Source: Parasphingorhabdus sp. SCSIO 66989 (GTDB lineage: Bacteria > Pseudomonadota > Alphaproteobacteria > Sphingomonadales > Sphingomonadaceae). From it: a DNA stretch of 64,000 nucleotides. Below, piece by piece: positions 45,659 through 54,656 of this stretch (its first letter is position 1; every line of letters begins with the position of its first letter). Made by a program: the position numbers and the translations under genes. The DNA lies in the NCBI RefSeq assembly GCF_032852305.1, contig NZ_CP136594.1, positions 1,401,501 to 1,465,500 on the forward strand, given 5' to 3'. The notes below the pieces were generated by a model that ran no database searches, had not been told where the DNA came from, and saw only the letters and a list, made by a program, of their open reading frames with translations.

Positions 45659-46729
45659 TTAGCGTATCCGCTCGGTTTTCAAGCCGCGCTTATCCAGCAT
45701 CACCTGAACTGAATCTGGACCGGCCAAATGCCCCGCGCCGACCGCTACCAAAACCGTGCCCGGCTTATCCATGCGATCGTCCAGCCATTCGGCCCAGGCG
45801 CGGTTTCTGTCAGCGAGCAGGACATTGTAAAAGGCATCGCCCAGTTCCTCGCGGGTAAGGCCTGCCTCCATCGCGCTGGTATCGCCTTTGGCCCAGCCAT
45901 GATCATCGGCATAATAAGCTGCCGGATCGCGTATCTGTTCAGCCTCGCCAAATAACGGGCCGCGCCCGCTCCATTTGCTGAGCGCGGTGTTCAGTTCGGC
46001 GATCATCTCGGTTTCGTCGAGCGAGTTCATCGCCGCCATCACCGCCTCGCCATCCTCTATCGCGCTGATCGGCTTGCCCGCCCGTTTGAACAAGCGGGTC
46101 AGCACCGTCTCGACGCCATATTCGTTGACCGAACCGAAATCCTCGGCGGTCTCGTAAAAGGTGAAAAAGGTCAGCAGCCATACCGGCATATGCTCGACCA
46201 CCGGGACCGGCAGGCCGATCTGCCCCGCCAGCTTGGCCAGCTTTGGCCGGTTGTCCTTGTCGAGCTTCGCGCTCAATACACCGCGCTCGGCAGTGGCCTC
46301 AAACATGCTGGTGAACAGATCGACGTTGAGCATCTCTTGTTCTTGTTCCTCGGTGGTTTCCAGCACCAGGGAATCGGCCTCGGCGATGACCGCATCCACC
46401 GCATCGGAACGCCATTTGAAATCGCGGTGCAGCACATGCACCGTGCCGAACAGATAGATGGTGGTGTCCTCATCAGCCATTCGCCAGATCGCCGGATTGG
46501 GCTCATAATCCTGCCGCAGAGCCGCAATAATGCGCGCGCGCTCAATCGGCGCTGTCAGCTTGGGATAGGGCTTGTTCTTCTCGCTTTTGGCTGCCTGGCC
46601 CTTGGGTGCGGACCTCTGGGCATAGTCAGTGCTTTGCGCGCTATCGGCTTGCGCAAGCGGCACCAGCAACAGCGCCGACATGGCGACAAGGCCTGTCATT
46701 GCTGAACGTAGCTGATGCACCCTAAACAT
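45659..46729 (-). CDS. TraB/GumN family protein 3
   Basis: A 356-residue exported protein, the longest of the three. A signal peptide (MSALLLVPLAQADS) and then TIYLFGTVHVLHRDFKW and the C-terminal AVGAGHLAGPDSVQVML show the family. It first gene of the cluster in the direction of transcription. ATG 46729 is chosen; a frame from TTG 46759 is less likely. Upstream are a TTGACC candidate -35 and an intrinsic terminator on the same strand. Confidence 0.88.
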   Translation of the reverse strand: MFRVHQLRSAMTGLVAMSALLLVPLAQADSAQSTDYAQRSAPKGQAAKSEKNKPYPKLTAPIERARIIAALRQDYEPNPAIWRMADEDTTIYLFGTVHVLHRDFKWRSDAVDAVIAEADSLVLETTEEQEQEMLNVDLFTSMFEATAERGVLSAKLDKDNRPKLAKLAGQIGLPVPVVEHMPVWLLTFFTFYETAEDFGSVNEYGVETVLTRLFKRAGKPISAIEDGEAVMAAMNSLDETEMIAELNTALSKWSGRGPLFGEAEQIRDPAAYYADDHGWAKGDTSAMEAGLTREELGDAFYNVLLADRNRAWAEWLDDRMDKPGTVLVAVGAGHLAGPDSVQVMLDKRGLKTERIR

Positions 46730-46816
46730 GCGGTTGCGACCTTTACCTTTCGCGTTCAAACAGCGCGGATAGTTTAGAAAACAGCGCTTTGGGGCCTAAG
46801 GTCAAGCAATTTTCTT

Positions 46817-46837
46817 AAAAAACCGGGTGCAACCCGG
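46817..46837 (-). terminator. intrinsic terminator facing the TraB cluster
   Basis: On the minus strand the stem CCGGGT-TGC-ACCCGG is followed by six T. It lies about 90 bases before the first TraB gene, with no minus-strand gene for several kilobases upstream of it. It may end an antisense or small RNA starting near glyQ, or act as an attenuator. Confidence 0.55.
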
Positions 46838-46923
46838 CTCTGGCCGTCTTGACCCTGTGCCGCGCATCCGCCAAAGCCCCATAGCTTTTTTGATATTACC
46901 GCAAGTCAGTTGAAGGACATAAA

Positions 46924-47838
46924 GTGGCCGATCCTACGCCGCTCAGTTTTCAGGAAATCATCCTCACCCTCCACGCCTATTGGGCCAAGCAGGGCTGTGT
47001 CATCCTGCAGCCCTATGATATGGAGATGGGCGCAGGGACGTTCCACCCGGCAACGACTTTGCGCGCGCTGGGGCCGGAGCCCTGGAATGCCGCTTTTGTG
47101 CAACCCTGTCGCCGCCCGACCGATGGCCGCTATGGCGAGAACCCCAACCGGTTGCAGCATTATTATCAATATCAGGTGATATTGAAGCCGTCGCCTTCGG
47201 ACATCCAGCAGCTTTATCTCGATAGCCTCACCGCCATCGGTATTGATCCGCTGCTGCACGATATCCGCTTTGTCGAGGATGACTGGGAAAGTCCGACACT
47301 CGGTGCGTGGGGGCTGGGCTGGGAGGTCTGGTGCGACGGCATGGAGGTGACGCAATTCACCTATTTCCAGCAAATGGGCGGCTATGATTGCAAGCCGGTT
47401 GCAGGCGAGCTGACTTACGGCCTGGAGCGGCTGGCGATGTATATTCAGGGCGTCGACAGCGTTTATGACCTGACCTTCAACGACGCCACCGCCGAGCATA
47501 AACCGACCAGCTATGGCGATGTCTTCCTCGAAAACGAACGCCAGATGAGCACCTGGAATTTTGAGGTGGCGGAGACCGAGGCGCTGTTTGACCTGTTCAA
47601 GAAAGCCACCGCTGAATGCGAGAATTGTCTGGAGAAACAACTGCCACTTCCGGCTTATGAGCAAGCGATCAAGGCCAGCCACATCTTCAACCTGTTGCAG
47701 GCGCGTGGGGTGATTTCGGTCGCTGAACGCCAAGCCTATATGGGCCGCGTCCGCGATCTCGCCCGCGGTTCGTGCGAGGCGCATATGGCCAAGGAGAAGG
47801 ACCGCTGGGCCGAGCAATATCCGGGGTGGTCGGTGTGA
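46924..47838 (+). CDS. glyQ: glycyl-tRNA synthetase alpha subunit
   Basis: A 304-residue class II synthetase subunit. [36 protein letters not shown] near the start is the signature, motif 2 contains [27 protein letters not shown], and [27 protein letters not shown] completes the active site. It joins glycine to tRNA-Gly as an alpha2beta2 complex. Start is GTG 46924 with GAAGGA upstream. A type B repeat separates it from glyS. Confidence 0.96.
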   Translation: MADPTPLSFQEIILTLHAYWAKQGCVILQPYDMEMGAGTFHPATTLRALGPEPWNAAFVQPCRRPTDGRYGENPNRLQHYYQYQVILKPSPSDIQQLYLDSLTAIGIDPLLHDIRFVEDDWESPTLGAWGLGWEVWCDGMEVTQFTYFQQMGGYDCKPVAGELTYGLERLAMYIQGVDSVYDLTFNDATAEHKPTSYGDVFLENERQMSTWNFEVAETEALFDLFKKATAECENCLEKQLPLPAYEQAIKASHIFNLLQARGVISVAERQAYMGRVRDLARGSCEAHMAKEKDRWAEQYPGWSV

Positions 47839-47866
47839 TGATACTCAGCGCAGCCTCTAAAAATTG

Positions 47867-47952
47867 TGTCACCCCCGCGCAAGCCGGGGTCCAGAGCGGA
47901 AAAGCACGGTCTTTGCGTGTTGCTCTGGATTCCCGCCTTCGCGGGAATGACA
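47867..47952. repeat. palindromic dispersed repeat, type B copy 1
   Basis: Outer ends TGTCACCCCCGCG and CGCGGGAATGACA, inner CCAGAGC and GCTCTGGATT. The core in reverse (CCAGAGCAACACGC) matches the core of type A copies 2 and 4. It lies between glyQ and glyS. Confidence 0.9.
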
Positions 47953-47971
47953 AGGTAAGAGAGCAAAACAC

Positions 47972-50644
47972 GTGACCGATTTCCTCCTCGAACTGCTCTC
48001 CGAAGAAATCCCGGCGCGGATGCAGGCCAAGGCGCGGGCGGATCTTGAGCGGCTGTTCACCGCGCAACTCGCCGAGGCCGGGCTTAAGTCCGAGAGCATC
48101 ACCACCTATTCGACACCGCGACGGCTGGCATTGATAGCGCATGGCCTGCCTGATCAAACCCAAGCGGTGCATGATGAGGTGAAGGGCCCACCCGAAGGTG
48201 CGCCGGATCAGGCGGTGGATGGTTTTTGCCGCAAGAACGGCGTTTCCCGCGATCAGTTGGAAGTACGCGAGGTAAAGGGGCGTGCGACCTATTTCGCCGT
48301 CATCAACACCCCGGGCCGTGCCACCAGCGATGTGCTGGCCGAGGCGATCCCGGCGATCATCCACGCTTTCCCATGGCCGAAATCGATGCGCTGGGGCAAG
48401 GCCAGCATCAGCACCGAAAGCCTGCGCTGGGTGCGGCCATTGCAGGGCATTATCGCACTGTTCGGCAGCGATGTGGTCGCGTGTGAAGTCGATGGCATCA
48501 AGGCAGACCGTGTGACCGTCGGCCACCGCTTCCATTATGGCGCGTCCCCGGCAAGCCTTGTCGAGGGTTTGGCCGATATGATCCCGCTGGAGCGCATCGC
48601 GGCGAGCAGTTCGACGCATAGCGATATCCCGCTGATCACCATCAACAGCGCCGATGATTATGCCGAAAGCCTGCGCGGCGGGCATGTGATTGTCGATCAT
48701 GAAGAGCGGCAGAATATCATCCGCGACGGCGCGGCCAAAGCGGCGGCGGATGCCGGTCTGGTGCTGGTCGAGGATGAGGGGCTGGTGATCGAGAATGCCG
48801 GCCTCACCGAATGGCCGGTGCCGCTGCTCGGGCGCTATGATGAGGCGTTCCTCGATGTGCCCGAAGAGGTGATCCAGCTGACGGCGCGGGTGAACCAGAA
48901 ATATTTTATCTGCCGCTATACTCCCCGGAACGGGGCGGGGGACCATGCGCAGCATGGTGGAGGGGCACAGGCCGCAAACACAGCGCCTGAAAACAATCCT
49001 TCCCCTAACCCCTCCCGCAAGCGGGAGGGCAAGCTGGCCCCGGCCTTTGTCTGCACCGCCAATATCGACGCCAGCGATGGCGGCAAGGCGGTGGTCGCGG
49101 GCAATGAAAAGGTGCTTGCGGCGCGGCTCGCCGATGCGAAATTCTTCTGGGAACTCGACCAGAAAACGCCGCTGGCGGTTCATGCCGAGAAGCTGAAAGA
49201 TATCGTCTTCCACGAAAAGCTGGGCACCGTCGCCGACAAGGTGGAACGCGTCGCCAAGCTGGCGCGCTGGTTGTGTGAGGAGGGTATCGTATCTTCACCC
49301 CTCCCCTTCAGGGGAGGGGCCGGGGGTGGGGGCGTTCCACAAGCGCAGCGCCCAGAAGACAGCCCCCACCCCAACCCCTCCCCTGAAGGGGAGGGGCTAA
49401 GTAGCGCGCAACTCGCCACCCTCGCCGAACAGGCGGCCAGGCTGTGCAAGGCCGATCTGGTTACCGAGATGGTCGGCGAATTCCCGGAATTACAGGGCCT
49501 TATGGGCGGTTATTATGCCGAGAAGGAAGGTCTCGACCCGCAAGTCGCCGCCGCCATCCGCGATCATTACAAGCCGGTCGGGCAGGGTGATGACGTGCCG
49601 ACTGCACCGGTGACGGTGGCGGTGAGTTTGGCGGATAAGTTGGATACGCTTGTTACGTTCTTCGCCATTGATGAGAAGCCAACAGGATCAAAGGATCCGT
49701 TCGCGCTTCGACGAGCATCGCTAGGGGTATTGCGACTGCTGGAATCAGGCGGACTTAGAATTTCTTTGTCTCCTCTAATTGAACGAGTCTTTGGCGGCCT
49801 TTGCGAATGGCCAGACAACTATCGTGAGCTATCATATACAACCTTTGATGTTGACGATGGAAGCGTCACTAACTTCTCATCGAAATCAATTACTCTTGAA
49901 CAGCTCCCGGAGCATAAGTCTGTTATATTAGAGTTGCGCTATGGGGCGGAGGAGACCGGACGCAGGGCTATGGAAGGACTATCCACTAGCCAGCGCGCAA
50001 AAATTTTACCTTTGATAACCGTGCAAAGCGAAACCGTGGAGTTCCTCGCCGATCGCCTCAAAGTCCAGCAACGCGAGGCCGGTGTTCGTCATGATCTGAT
50101 CGACGCCGTGTTTGCGCTTGGCCAAGAAACTAATGAACGCGAGGATGATCTGGTCCGCCTGCTCGCTCGGGTGAAGGCATTGCAGGGCTTTGTCGAAACC
50201 GAAGACGGGGCCAATTTGCTCGCTGGCTATAAGCGCGCGGCGAATATTTTGAAGAAAGAAACCCCCAATGATGTCACCCCCGCGAAGGCGGGGGTCCAGG
50301 GCGACAAAGAACCAGTGGCGCAAGATGCTCTGGATTCCCGCCTTCGCGGGAATGACAGTGATATGGGTTTGGATGCTCTGTCCTACACCCCCGAACCCGC
50401 CGAAGCCGCGCTTATCTCCGCACTCACCGAAGCCAAGCCCGCTGCGGCTAAGGCCGTCGAAGAAGAACGCTTTGAAGACGCCATGACCGCACTGGCATCG
50501 CTCCGCGCGCCGATCGACGCATTTTTCGATACCGTTACCGTCAATGACGAGAATGCGGATAAACGCGCTGCACGGCTGGCTTTGCTGGCGGATATTCGCA
50601 ATACCATTCACACTGTTGCCGATTTCTCGAAGATTGAAGGATAA
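47972..50644 (+). CDS. glyS: glycyl-tRNA synthetase beta subunit, carrying three in-frame palindromic insertions
   Basis: An 890-residue beta subunit, about 200 residues longer than the roughly 690 of E. coli GlyS. The body is normal, from DFLLELLSEEIPARMQ to the C-terminal anticodon-binding region. Three translated palindromic elements interrupt it at about residues 317-353 (type D), 442-476 (type D) and 767-796 (type B), giving low-complexity text such as PHPNPSPEGEG. Residues about 561-690 come from an AT-richer stretch of different codon use, with an expanded region absent from compact homologues. Start is GTG 47972. The gene is essential in bacteria with this enzyme, so the insertions must be tolerated. 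Confidence 0.9.
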   Translation: MTDFLLELLSEEIPARMQAKARADLERLFTAQLAEAGLKSESITTYSTPRRLALIAHGLPDQTQAVHDEVKGPPEGAPDQAVDGFCRKNGVSRDQLEVREVKGRATYFAVINTPGRATSDVLAEAIPAIIHAFPWPKSMRWGKASISTESLRWVRPLQGIIALFGSDVVACEVDGIKADRVTVGHRFHYGASPASLVEGLADMIPLERIAASSSTHSDIPLITINSADDYAESLRGGHVIVDHEERQNIIRDGAAKAAADAGLVLVEDEGLVIENAGLTEWPVPLLGRYDEAFLDVPEEVIQLTARVNQKYFICRYTPRNGAGDHAQHGGGAQAANTAPENNPSPNPSRKREGKLAPAFVCTANIDASDGGKAVVAGNEKVLAARLADAKFFWELDQKTPLAVHAEKLKDIVFHEKLGTVADKVERVAKLARWLCEEGIVSSPLPFRGGAGGGGVPQAQRPEDSPHPNPSPEGEGLSSAQLATLAEQAARLCKADLVTEMVGEFPELQGLMGGYYAEKEGLDPQVAAAIRDHYKPVGQGDDVPTAPVTVAVSLADKLDTLVTFFAIDEKPTGSKDPFALRRASLGVLRLLESGGLRISLSPLIERVFGGLCEWPDNYRELSYTTFDVDDGSVTNFSSKSITLEQLPEHKSVILELRYGAEETGRRAMEGLSTSQRAKILPLITVQSETVEFLADRLKVQQREAGVRHDLIDAVFALGQETNEREDDLVRLLARVKALQGFVETEDGANLLAGYKRAANILKKETPNDVTPAKAGVQGDKEPVAQDALDSRLRGNDSDMGLDALSYTPEPAEAALISALTEAKPAAAKAVEEERFEDAMTALASLRAPIDAFFDTVTVNDENADKRAARLALLADIRNTIHTVADFSKIEG
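48921..49030. repeat. palindromic dispersed repeat, type D copy 3, inside glyS
   Basis: Begins CTCCCCGGAACGGGGCGGGG and ends with CCCTCCCGCAAGCGGGAGGG. Its first half resembles the copy upstream of yqgF at 57788. Lies in frame, between YFICRYT and APAFVCTANI of the synthetase. Confidence 0.82.
49297..49399. repeat. palindromic dispersed repeat, type D copy 4, inside glyS
   Basis: Hairpin arms CCCTCCCCTTCAGGGGAGGG at the left and CCCTCCCCTGAAGGGGAGGG at the right enclose GGCGTTCCACAAGCGC, the inverse of the core of copy 1. In frame; encodes about 35 residues. Confidence 0.85.
50272..50357. repeat. palindromic dispersed repeat, type B copy 2, inside glyS
   Basis: Ends TGTCACCCCCGCG and CGCGGGAATGACA. 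The inner core (GCGCAAGATGCTCTGG) is the inverse of that in type A copies 3 and 5. In frame near the glyS C-terminus. Confidence 0.88.
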
Positions 50645-50663
50645 AAGTGGCCAGTTATCCCAT

Positions 50664-50745
50664 CGTCATTGCGAGCATAGCGAAGCAATCCAGAGCATCT
50701 TGCGCGGCTCTGGATTGCTTCGTCGCTTCGCTCCTCGCAATGACG
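50664..50745. repeat. palindromic dispersed repeat, type A copy 5
   Basis: An 82-bp copy starting CGTCATTGCGAGCATAGCGA, with core CCAGAGCATCTTGCGC as in copy 3. It lies between glyS and ppdK. Confidence 0.9.
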
Positions 50746-50770
50746 GGGTAAAGTCTATGGAAACCAACTC

Positions 50771-53431
50771 ATGACCCAATATGTTTACAAATTTGGCGGC
50801 GGCGTGGCCGAGGGGAGTGCGGATGATCGCAATCTGCTTGGTGGCAAGGGCGCGAATCTCGCGGAAATGGCGGCGATTGGCCTGCCGGTGCCGCCGGGCT
50901 TCACCATCTCGACCGAGATGTGCACCCGCTATTATGATGATGGCGAGCGCTTCCCCGAAAGCCTGAAGGCCGATGTCGCCGCGGGCGTCAAACATATCGA
51001 GGCGATTACCGGCAAAAGCTTTGGCGGCGCCGATGATCCGCTGCTGGTCTCGGTGCGCTCGGGCGCGCGGGTGTCGATGCCGGGGATGATGGACACGGTG
51101 CTCAATCTTGGCCTGAATGACGCCACCGTTGCCGGGCTGGCGAGCATTTCTGGCGATGAGCGTTTCGCCTGGGACAGCTATCGCCGCTTCATCCAGATGT
51201 ATTCCGATGTGGTGCTCGGTCTGGAGCATGACCTGTTTGAGGAAGCGCTGGAAATCATCAAGGAAGACAATGGCTTCTTCCTCGATACCGAGATGGAATC
51301 GAGCCACTGGCAGGCGCTGGTCGGCGAGTATAAAGAGATTGTCGAGCGCGAATGGGGCAAGCCTTTCCCGCAGGATGCCGAGGAACAGCTTTGGGGGGCG
51401 ATCTCGGCGGTGTTCGGGTCATGGCAGTCGGAGCGGGCCAAGGTCTATCGCCGGTTGAATGATATTCCCGCCGACTGGGGCACCGCGGTTAATGTGCAGG
51501 CGATGGTGTTCGGCAATATGGGCGAAACCTCGGCCACCGGCGTGGCCTTTACCCGCAACCCGTCTGATGGCACGCATGCCTATTATGGCGAATGGCTAGT
51601 CAATGCGCAGGGCGAGGATGTCGTCGCCGGTATCCGCACGCCGCAATATCTGACCAAAGCCGCGCGCGAAGAGGCGGGGGCCAAGCCGCTCTCCATGGAA
51701 GAGGCGATGCCCGAAACCTATGCCGAGCTTGCGCGGGTGTTTGATCTGCTTGAAGCGCATTATCGCGATATGCAGGATATTGAGTTCACCGTGGAGCGCG
51801 GCCAGCTATGGATGCTGCAGACCCGCAGCGGCAAGCGCACCGCCAAGGCAGCGCTGAAGATCGCGGTCGATATGGCAGGCGAGGGCCTGATCAGCGAGCA
51901 GGAAGCCGTGCTGCGCGTCGATCCGATGGCGCTCGATCAGCTGCTGCACCCGACGCTCGACCCGGATGCCGCGCGCGATGTACTGACCAACGGCCTGCCG
52001 GCATCGCCCGGCGCGGCGTCTGGTGTGATCGTGTTCGATGCCGATACCGCCGAGCGCCGCAACGAGATGGGCGACAGCGTGATATTGGTGCGCGTTGAGA
52101 CATCGCCGGAAGATATTCACGGCATGCATGCGGCCAAGGGCATTTTGACTGCGCGCGGCGGCATGACCAGCCACGCCGCCGTGGTAGCGCGCGGCATGGG
52201 GCGGCCCTGTGTCTCGGGTGCGGGTGGTCTCACCATCGATGCCAAGGCGGGGACGCTGACGATTACAGGGCGTGAATTCCGCGAGGGCGATGTGCTGACC
52301 ATTGACGGCTCGACCGGCGAAGTGATGGCGGGCGAAGTGCCGACGATCCAACCCGAGCTGGTCGGCGATTTTGGCACGTTGATGGGCTGGGCCGACAAGG
52401 TGCGCCGTCTCGCGGTGCGCACCAATGCCGAGACGCCGCTCGATTGCCAGACCGCGCGCGATTTCGGTGCGGAGGGCATTGGCCTGTGCCGCACCGAGCA
52501 TATGTTCTTTGACAGTGCCCGGATTACCGCAGTGCGCCAGATGATCCTGGCCGAGAATGAAGAGGGCCGCCGCGCGGCGCTGGCGAAATTGCTGCCCGAA
52601 CAGCGCGCCGATTTTGCCCGGATTTTCGAGATCATGGTCGGCCTGCCGGTGACGATCCGCCTGCTCGATCCGCCGCTGCATGAATTCCTGCCGCATGGTG
52701 AGGCGGAATTCGCCGAAGTGGCCGAAGCGGCTGACGTGGGCGTCGAAACACTCAAGCGCCGGGTTGCCGAGTTGCATGAATTCAACCCGATGCTTGGCCA
52801 TCGCGGCTGTCGTCTCGGCGTGACCTATCCGGAAATATACGAGATGCAGGCGCGGGCGATCTTTGAAGCGGCGTGCGATGTTGCCGAGGCCAGCGGCGAA
52901 GCGCCGATCCCCGAGGTGATGATCCCGCTGGTCGCCACCCGCAAGGAACTGGCGCTGATGCGCGATGTTGTCGACAGCACCGCCAAGGCCGTCTTCGCCG
53001 AAAAGGGCCGTGAGATTGCCTATCTGGTCGGCACCATGATCGAACTGCCACGCGCCGCGCTGATGGCCGACCATATCGCCAATGAGGGCGAGTTTTTCAG
53101 CTTTGGAACCAATGACTTGACGCAGACAGCTCTGGGCGTTTCCCGCGATGATGCGGCGCGTTTCCTCGGCCAATATGTCGATAAAGGCATTTATCCGCGT
53201 GATCCGTTTGTCAGCCTGGATATTGAGGGTGTCGGCCAGTTGATCGAGATTGCGGTTGAGAAAGGCCGCGCCACCCGGCCCGATATCAAGCTCGGCATTT
53301 GCGGCGAGCATGGCGGCGATCCGGCGAGTATCGCGTTCTGCGATCATGTCGGCCTCGACTATGTCAGCGCCTCGCCCTATCGTGTGCCGATTGCGCGGCT
53401 GGCGGCGGCGCAGGCAGCGCTCAAAAGCTAA
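50771..53431 (+). CDS. ppdK: pyruvate, phosphate dikinase
   Basis: An 886-residue enzyme that interconverts pyruvate, ATP and phosphate with phosphoenolpyruvate, AMP and pyrophosphate. Domains in order: nucleotide-binding (GGKGANLAEMAAIGLPVPPGF), phosphohistidine (GGMTSHAAVVARGMGRPCVS with H468) and PEP/pyruvate TIM barrel (GTNDLTQTALG and the catalytic Cys in GICGEHGGDP). Length is typical for the family. It provides PEP for gluconeogenesis. A type A repeat lies just upstream. Confidence 0.96.
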   Translation: MTQYVYKFGGGVAEGSADDRNLLGGKGANLAEMAAIGLPVPPGFTISTEMCTRYYDDGERFPESLKADVAAGVKHIEAITGKSFGGADDPLLVSVRSGARVSMPGMMDTVLNLGLNDATVAGLASISGDERFAWDSYRRFIQMYSDVVLGLEHDLFEEALEIIKEDNGFFLDTEMESSHWQALVGEYKEIVEREWGKPFPQDAEEQLWGAISAVFGSWQSERAKVYRRLNDIPADWGTAVNVQAMVFGNMGETSATGVAFTRNPSDGTHAYYGEWLVNAQGEDVVAGIRTPQYLTKAAREEAGAKPLSMEEAMPETYAELARVFDLLEAHYRDMQDIEFTVERGQLWMLQTRSGKRTAKAALKIAVDMAGEGLISEQEAVLRVDPMALDQLLHPTLDPDAARDVLTNGLPASPGAASGVIVFDADTAERRNEMGDSVILVRVETSPEDIHGMHAAKGILTARGGMTSHAAVVARGMGRPCVSGAGGLTIDAKAGTLTITGREFREGDVLTIDGSTGEVMAGEVPTIQPELVGDFGTLMGWADKVRRLAVRTNAETPLDCQTARDFGAEGIGLCRTEHMFFDSARITAVRQMILAENEEGRRAALAKLLPEQRADFARIFEIMVGLPVTIRLLDPPLHEFLPHGEAEFAEVAEAADVGVETLKRRVAELHEFNPMLGHRGCRLGVTYPEIYEMQARAIFEAACDVAEASGEAPIPEVMIPLVATRKELALMRDVVDSTAKAVFAEKGREIAYLVGTMIELPRAALMADHIANEGEFFSFGTNDLTQTALGVSRDDAARFLGQYVDKGIYPRDPFVSLDIEGVGQLIEIAVEKGRATRPDIKLGICGEHGGDPASIAFCDHVGLDYVSASPYRVPIARLAAAQAALKS

Positions 53432-53449
53432 TCGCCAGCAGGAGCATTG

Positions 53450-54037
53450 ATGCTGCGTTTTCTCGGCTATCTGTTGTGCATCCTTCTCGGCCTTGGTGCC
53501 GGTGGTGGTCTGGCGGCATGGCAGTTGCGCAATGACAGTACGACAATGGGCATCGCCAACGGCCCATGGAAAACCGCGGAGAATATCGGCAGCCGCTATG
53601 CCGATATGCGCACCCGTGCGGTTGTTGCGCTGCGTGGGCTGCTGGCGCTGCCCGATAGCGAGGCGGTCTATTACAATGCGGCGGTCGATAGCGAAGGCGA
53701 GGCGCTGAGCGGCAATTGTCACTATCGCGTCAGCGGCGGCGCGCTGCCCGCGCGCTGGTGGAGCGTCACCGCCTATGATCTTGACGGCTATCTGCTTCCC
53801 AATGATAGCGGTCATTACTCGGTGGGCAGCGGCGCATTGCCAGCGGAGGAGCAAGGGAATTGGTCGTTCGTCGTTGGCCCTGACAACACGGTCGCATCGG
53901 GTGGCAAGTGGATAGAAGTCGTGGCGGATGCACCGTTTGAATTGACGCTGCGCACCTATCACCCGTCAAAAACGTTGCTTGAGGGCAAGGACAGCGTAAC
54001 CTTGCCGACCGTCACCCGGCTGGCATGCGCCCAATGA
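53450..54037 (+). CDS. DUF1214 domain protein
   Basis: A 195-residue protein with an N-terminal membrane anchor (FLGYLLCILLGLGAGGGLA) and a C-terminal DUF1214 fold: YYNAAVDSEGEALSGNCHYRVSGGALPARWWSVTAYDLDGYLLPN and NWSFVVGPD, with a Trp-rich core. DUF1214 often occurs fused with or next to DUF1254, as here. AGGAG precedes ATG 53450. It follows ppdK by 18 bases. Function unknown. Confidence 0.82.
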   Translation: MLRFLGYLLCILLGLGAGGGLAAWQLRNDSTTMGIANGPWKTAENIGSRYADMRTRAVVALRGLLALPDSEAVYYNAAVDSEGEALSGNCHYRVSGGALPARWWSVTAYDLDGYLLPNDSGHYSVGSGALPAEEQGNWSFVVGPDNTVASGGKWIEVVADAPFELTLRTYHPSKTLLEGKDSVTLPTVTRLACAQ

Positions 54038-54570
54038 GGCCGCAAAGCATAGTCTTCGGCGTCATGCTGCTGCTGGCTTCGGGCATCGGCGGCTATTTTG
54101 GCGTATTCAGCCAGGCACCAAGCTACATCATGGGCCGAGCCTGGGACAGCATTACCGAACGCGTGGGCGAGCCCAATGTCATGTCGCATGTGCCGCTGGT
54201 TGATGCCTCATCACGTGATGTCGTGCGGCCCAGTCCCGATCTGCTCTATTCCATCTGCCCCTTTGATCTGCACAAGGCGCCTTTGCGGGTTCATGCCGAG
54301 GCTGTGCCCGATCATTATTGGTCACTGACGGTGTTCGATGAGGAAACCAATGCCGTCTATGTCCGCAGCGACCGCGATACGGGCGGCGAATCGATAGATG
54401 TTGTCGTTGGCCGCTTTGATCAGCTGGTCAACAAGACCGGCGAGAAGGTGCAGGTGCCCGGCAATAAGGGCATCGCGCTGGTGCGGGTGCTGATGAAGGA
54501 TCGCAGCGAATTTGATGCGATTGACCCGATCCGCAGCAAATCGACGTGCGAGCCGATTGTGCTGCGCTAA
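54034..54570 (+). CDS. DUF1254 domain protein
   Basis: A 178-residue protein with one N-terminal helix (IVFGVMLLLASGIGGYFGVF) and a DUF1254-like domain: DASSRDVVRPSPDLLYSICPFDLHKAPLRVHAEAVPDHYWSLTVFDEETNAVYVRSDR. ATG 54034 overlaps the stop of the DUF1214 gene by four bases (ATGA), so the two halves, often fused elsewhere, are coupled. The biochemical role is not known. Confidence 0.82.
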   Translation: MRPQSIVFGVMLLLASGIGGYFGVFSQAPSYIMGRAWDSITERVGEPNVMSHVPLVDASSRDVVRPSPDLLYSICPFDLHKAPLRVHAEAVPDHYWSLTVFDEETNAVYVRSDRDTGGESIDVVVGRFDQLVNKTGEKVQVPGNKGIALVRVLMKDRSEFDAIDPIRSKSTCEPIVLR

Positions 54571-54575
54571 AGGTT

Positions 54576-54649
54576 CCGTTCGCCTCGAGCGAAGTCGAGA
54601 GGCTATTGCAAGCAGAGAACGGTGTCTCGACTTCGCTCGACACGAACGG
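54576..54649. repeat. palindromic dispersed repeat, type C variant
   Basis: A 74-bp inverted repeat with ends CCGTTCG and CGAACGG, and inner CGAGCGAAGTCGAGA with TCTCGACTTCGCTCG. It lies between the DUF1254 gene and the convergent pyrC'. Similar in plan to type C. Confidence 0.82.
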
Positions 54650-54656
54650 GTAGAGG

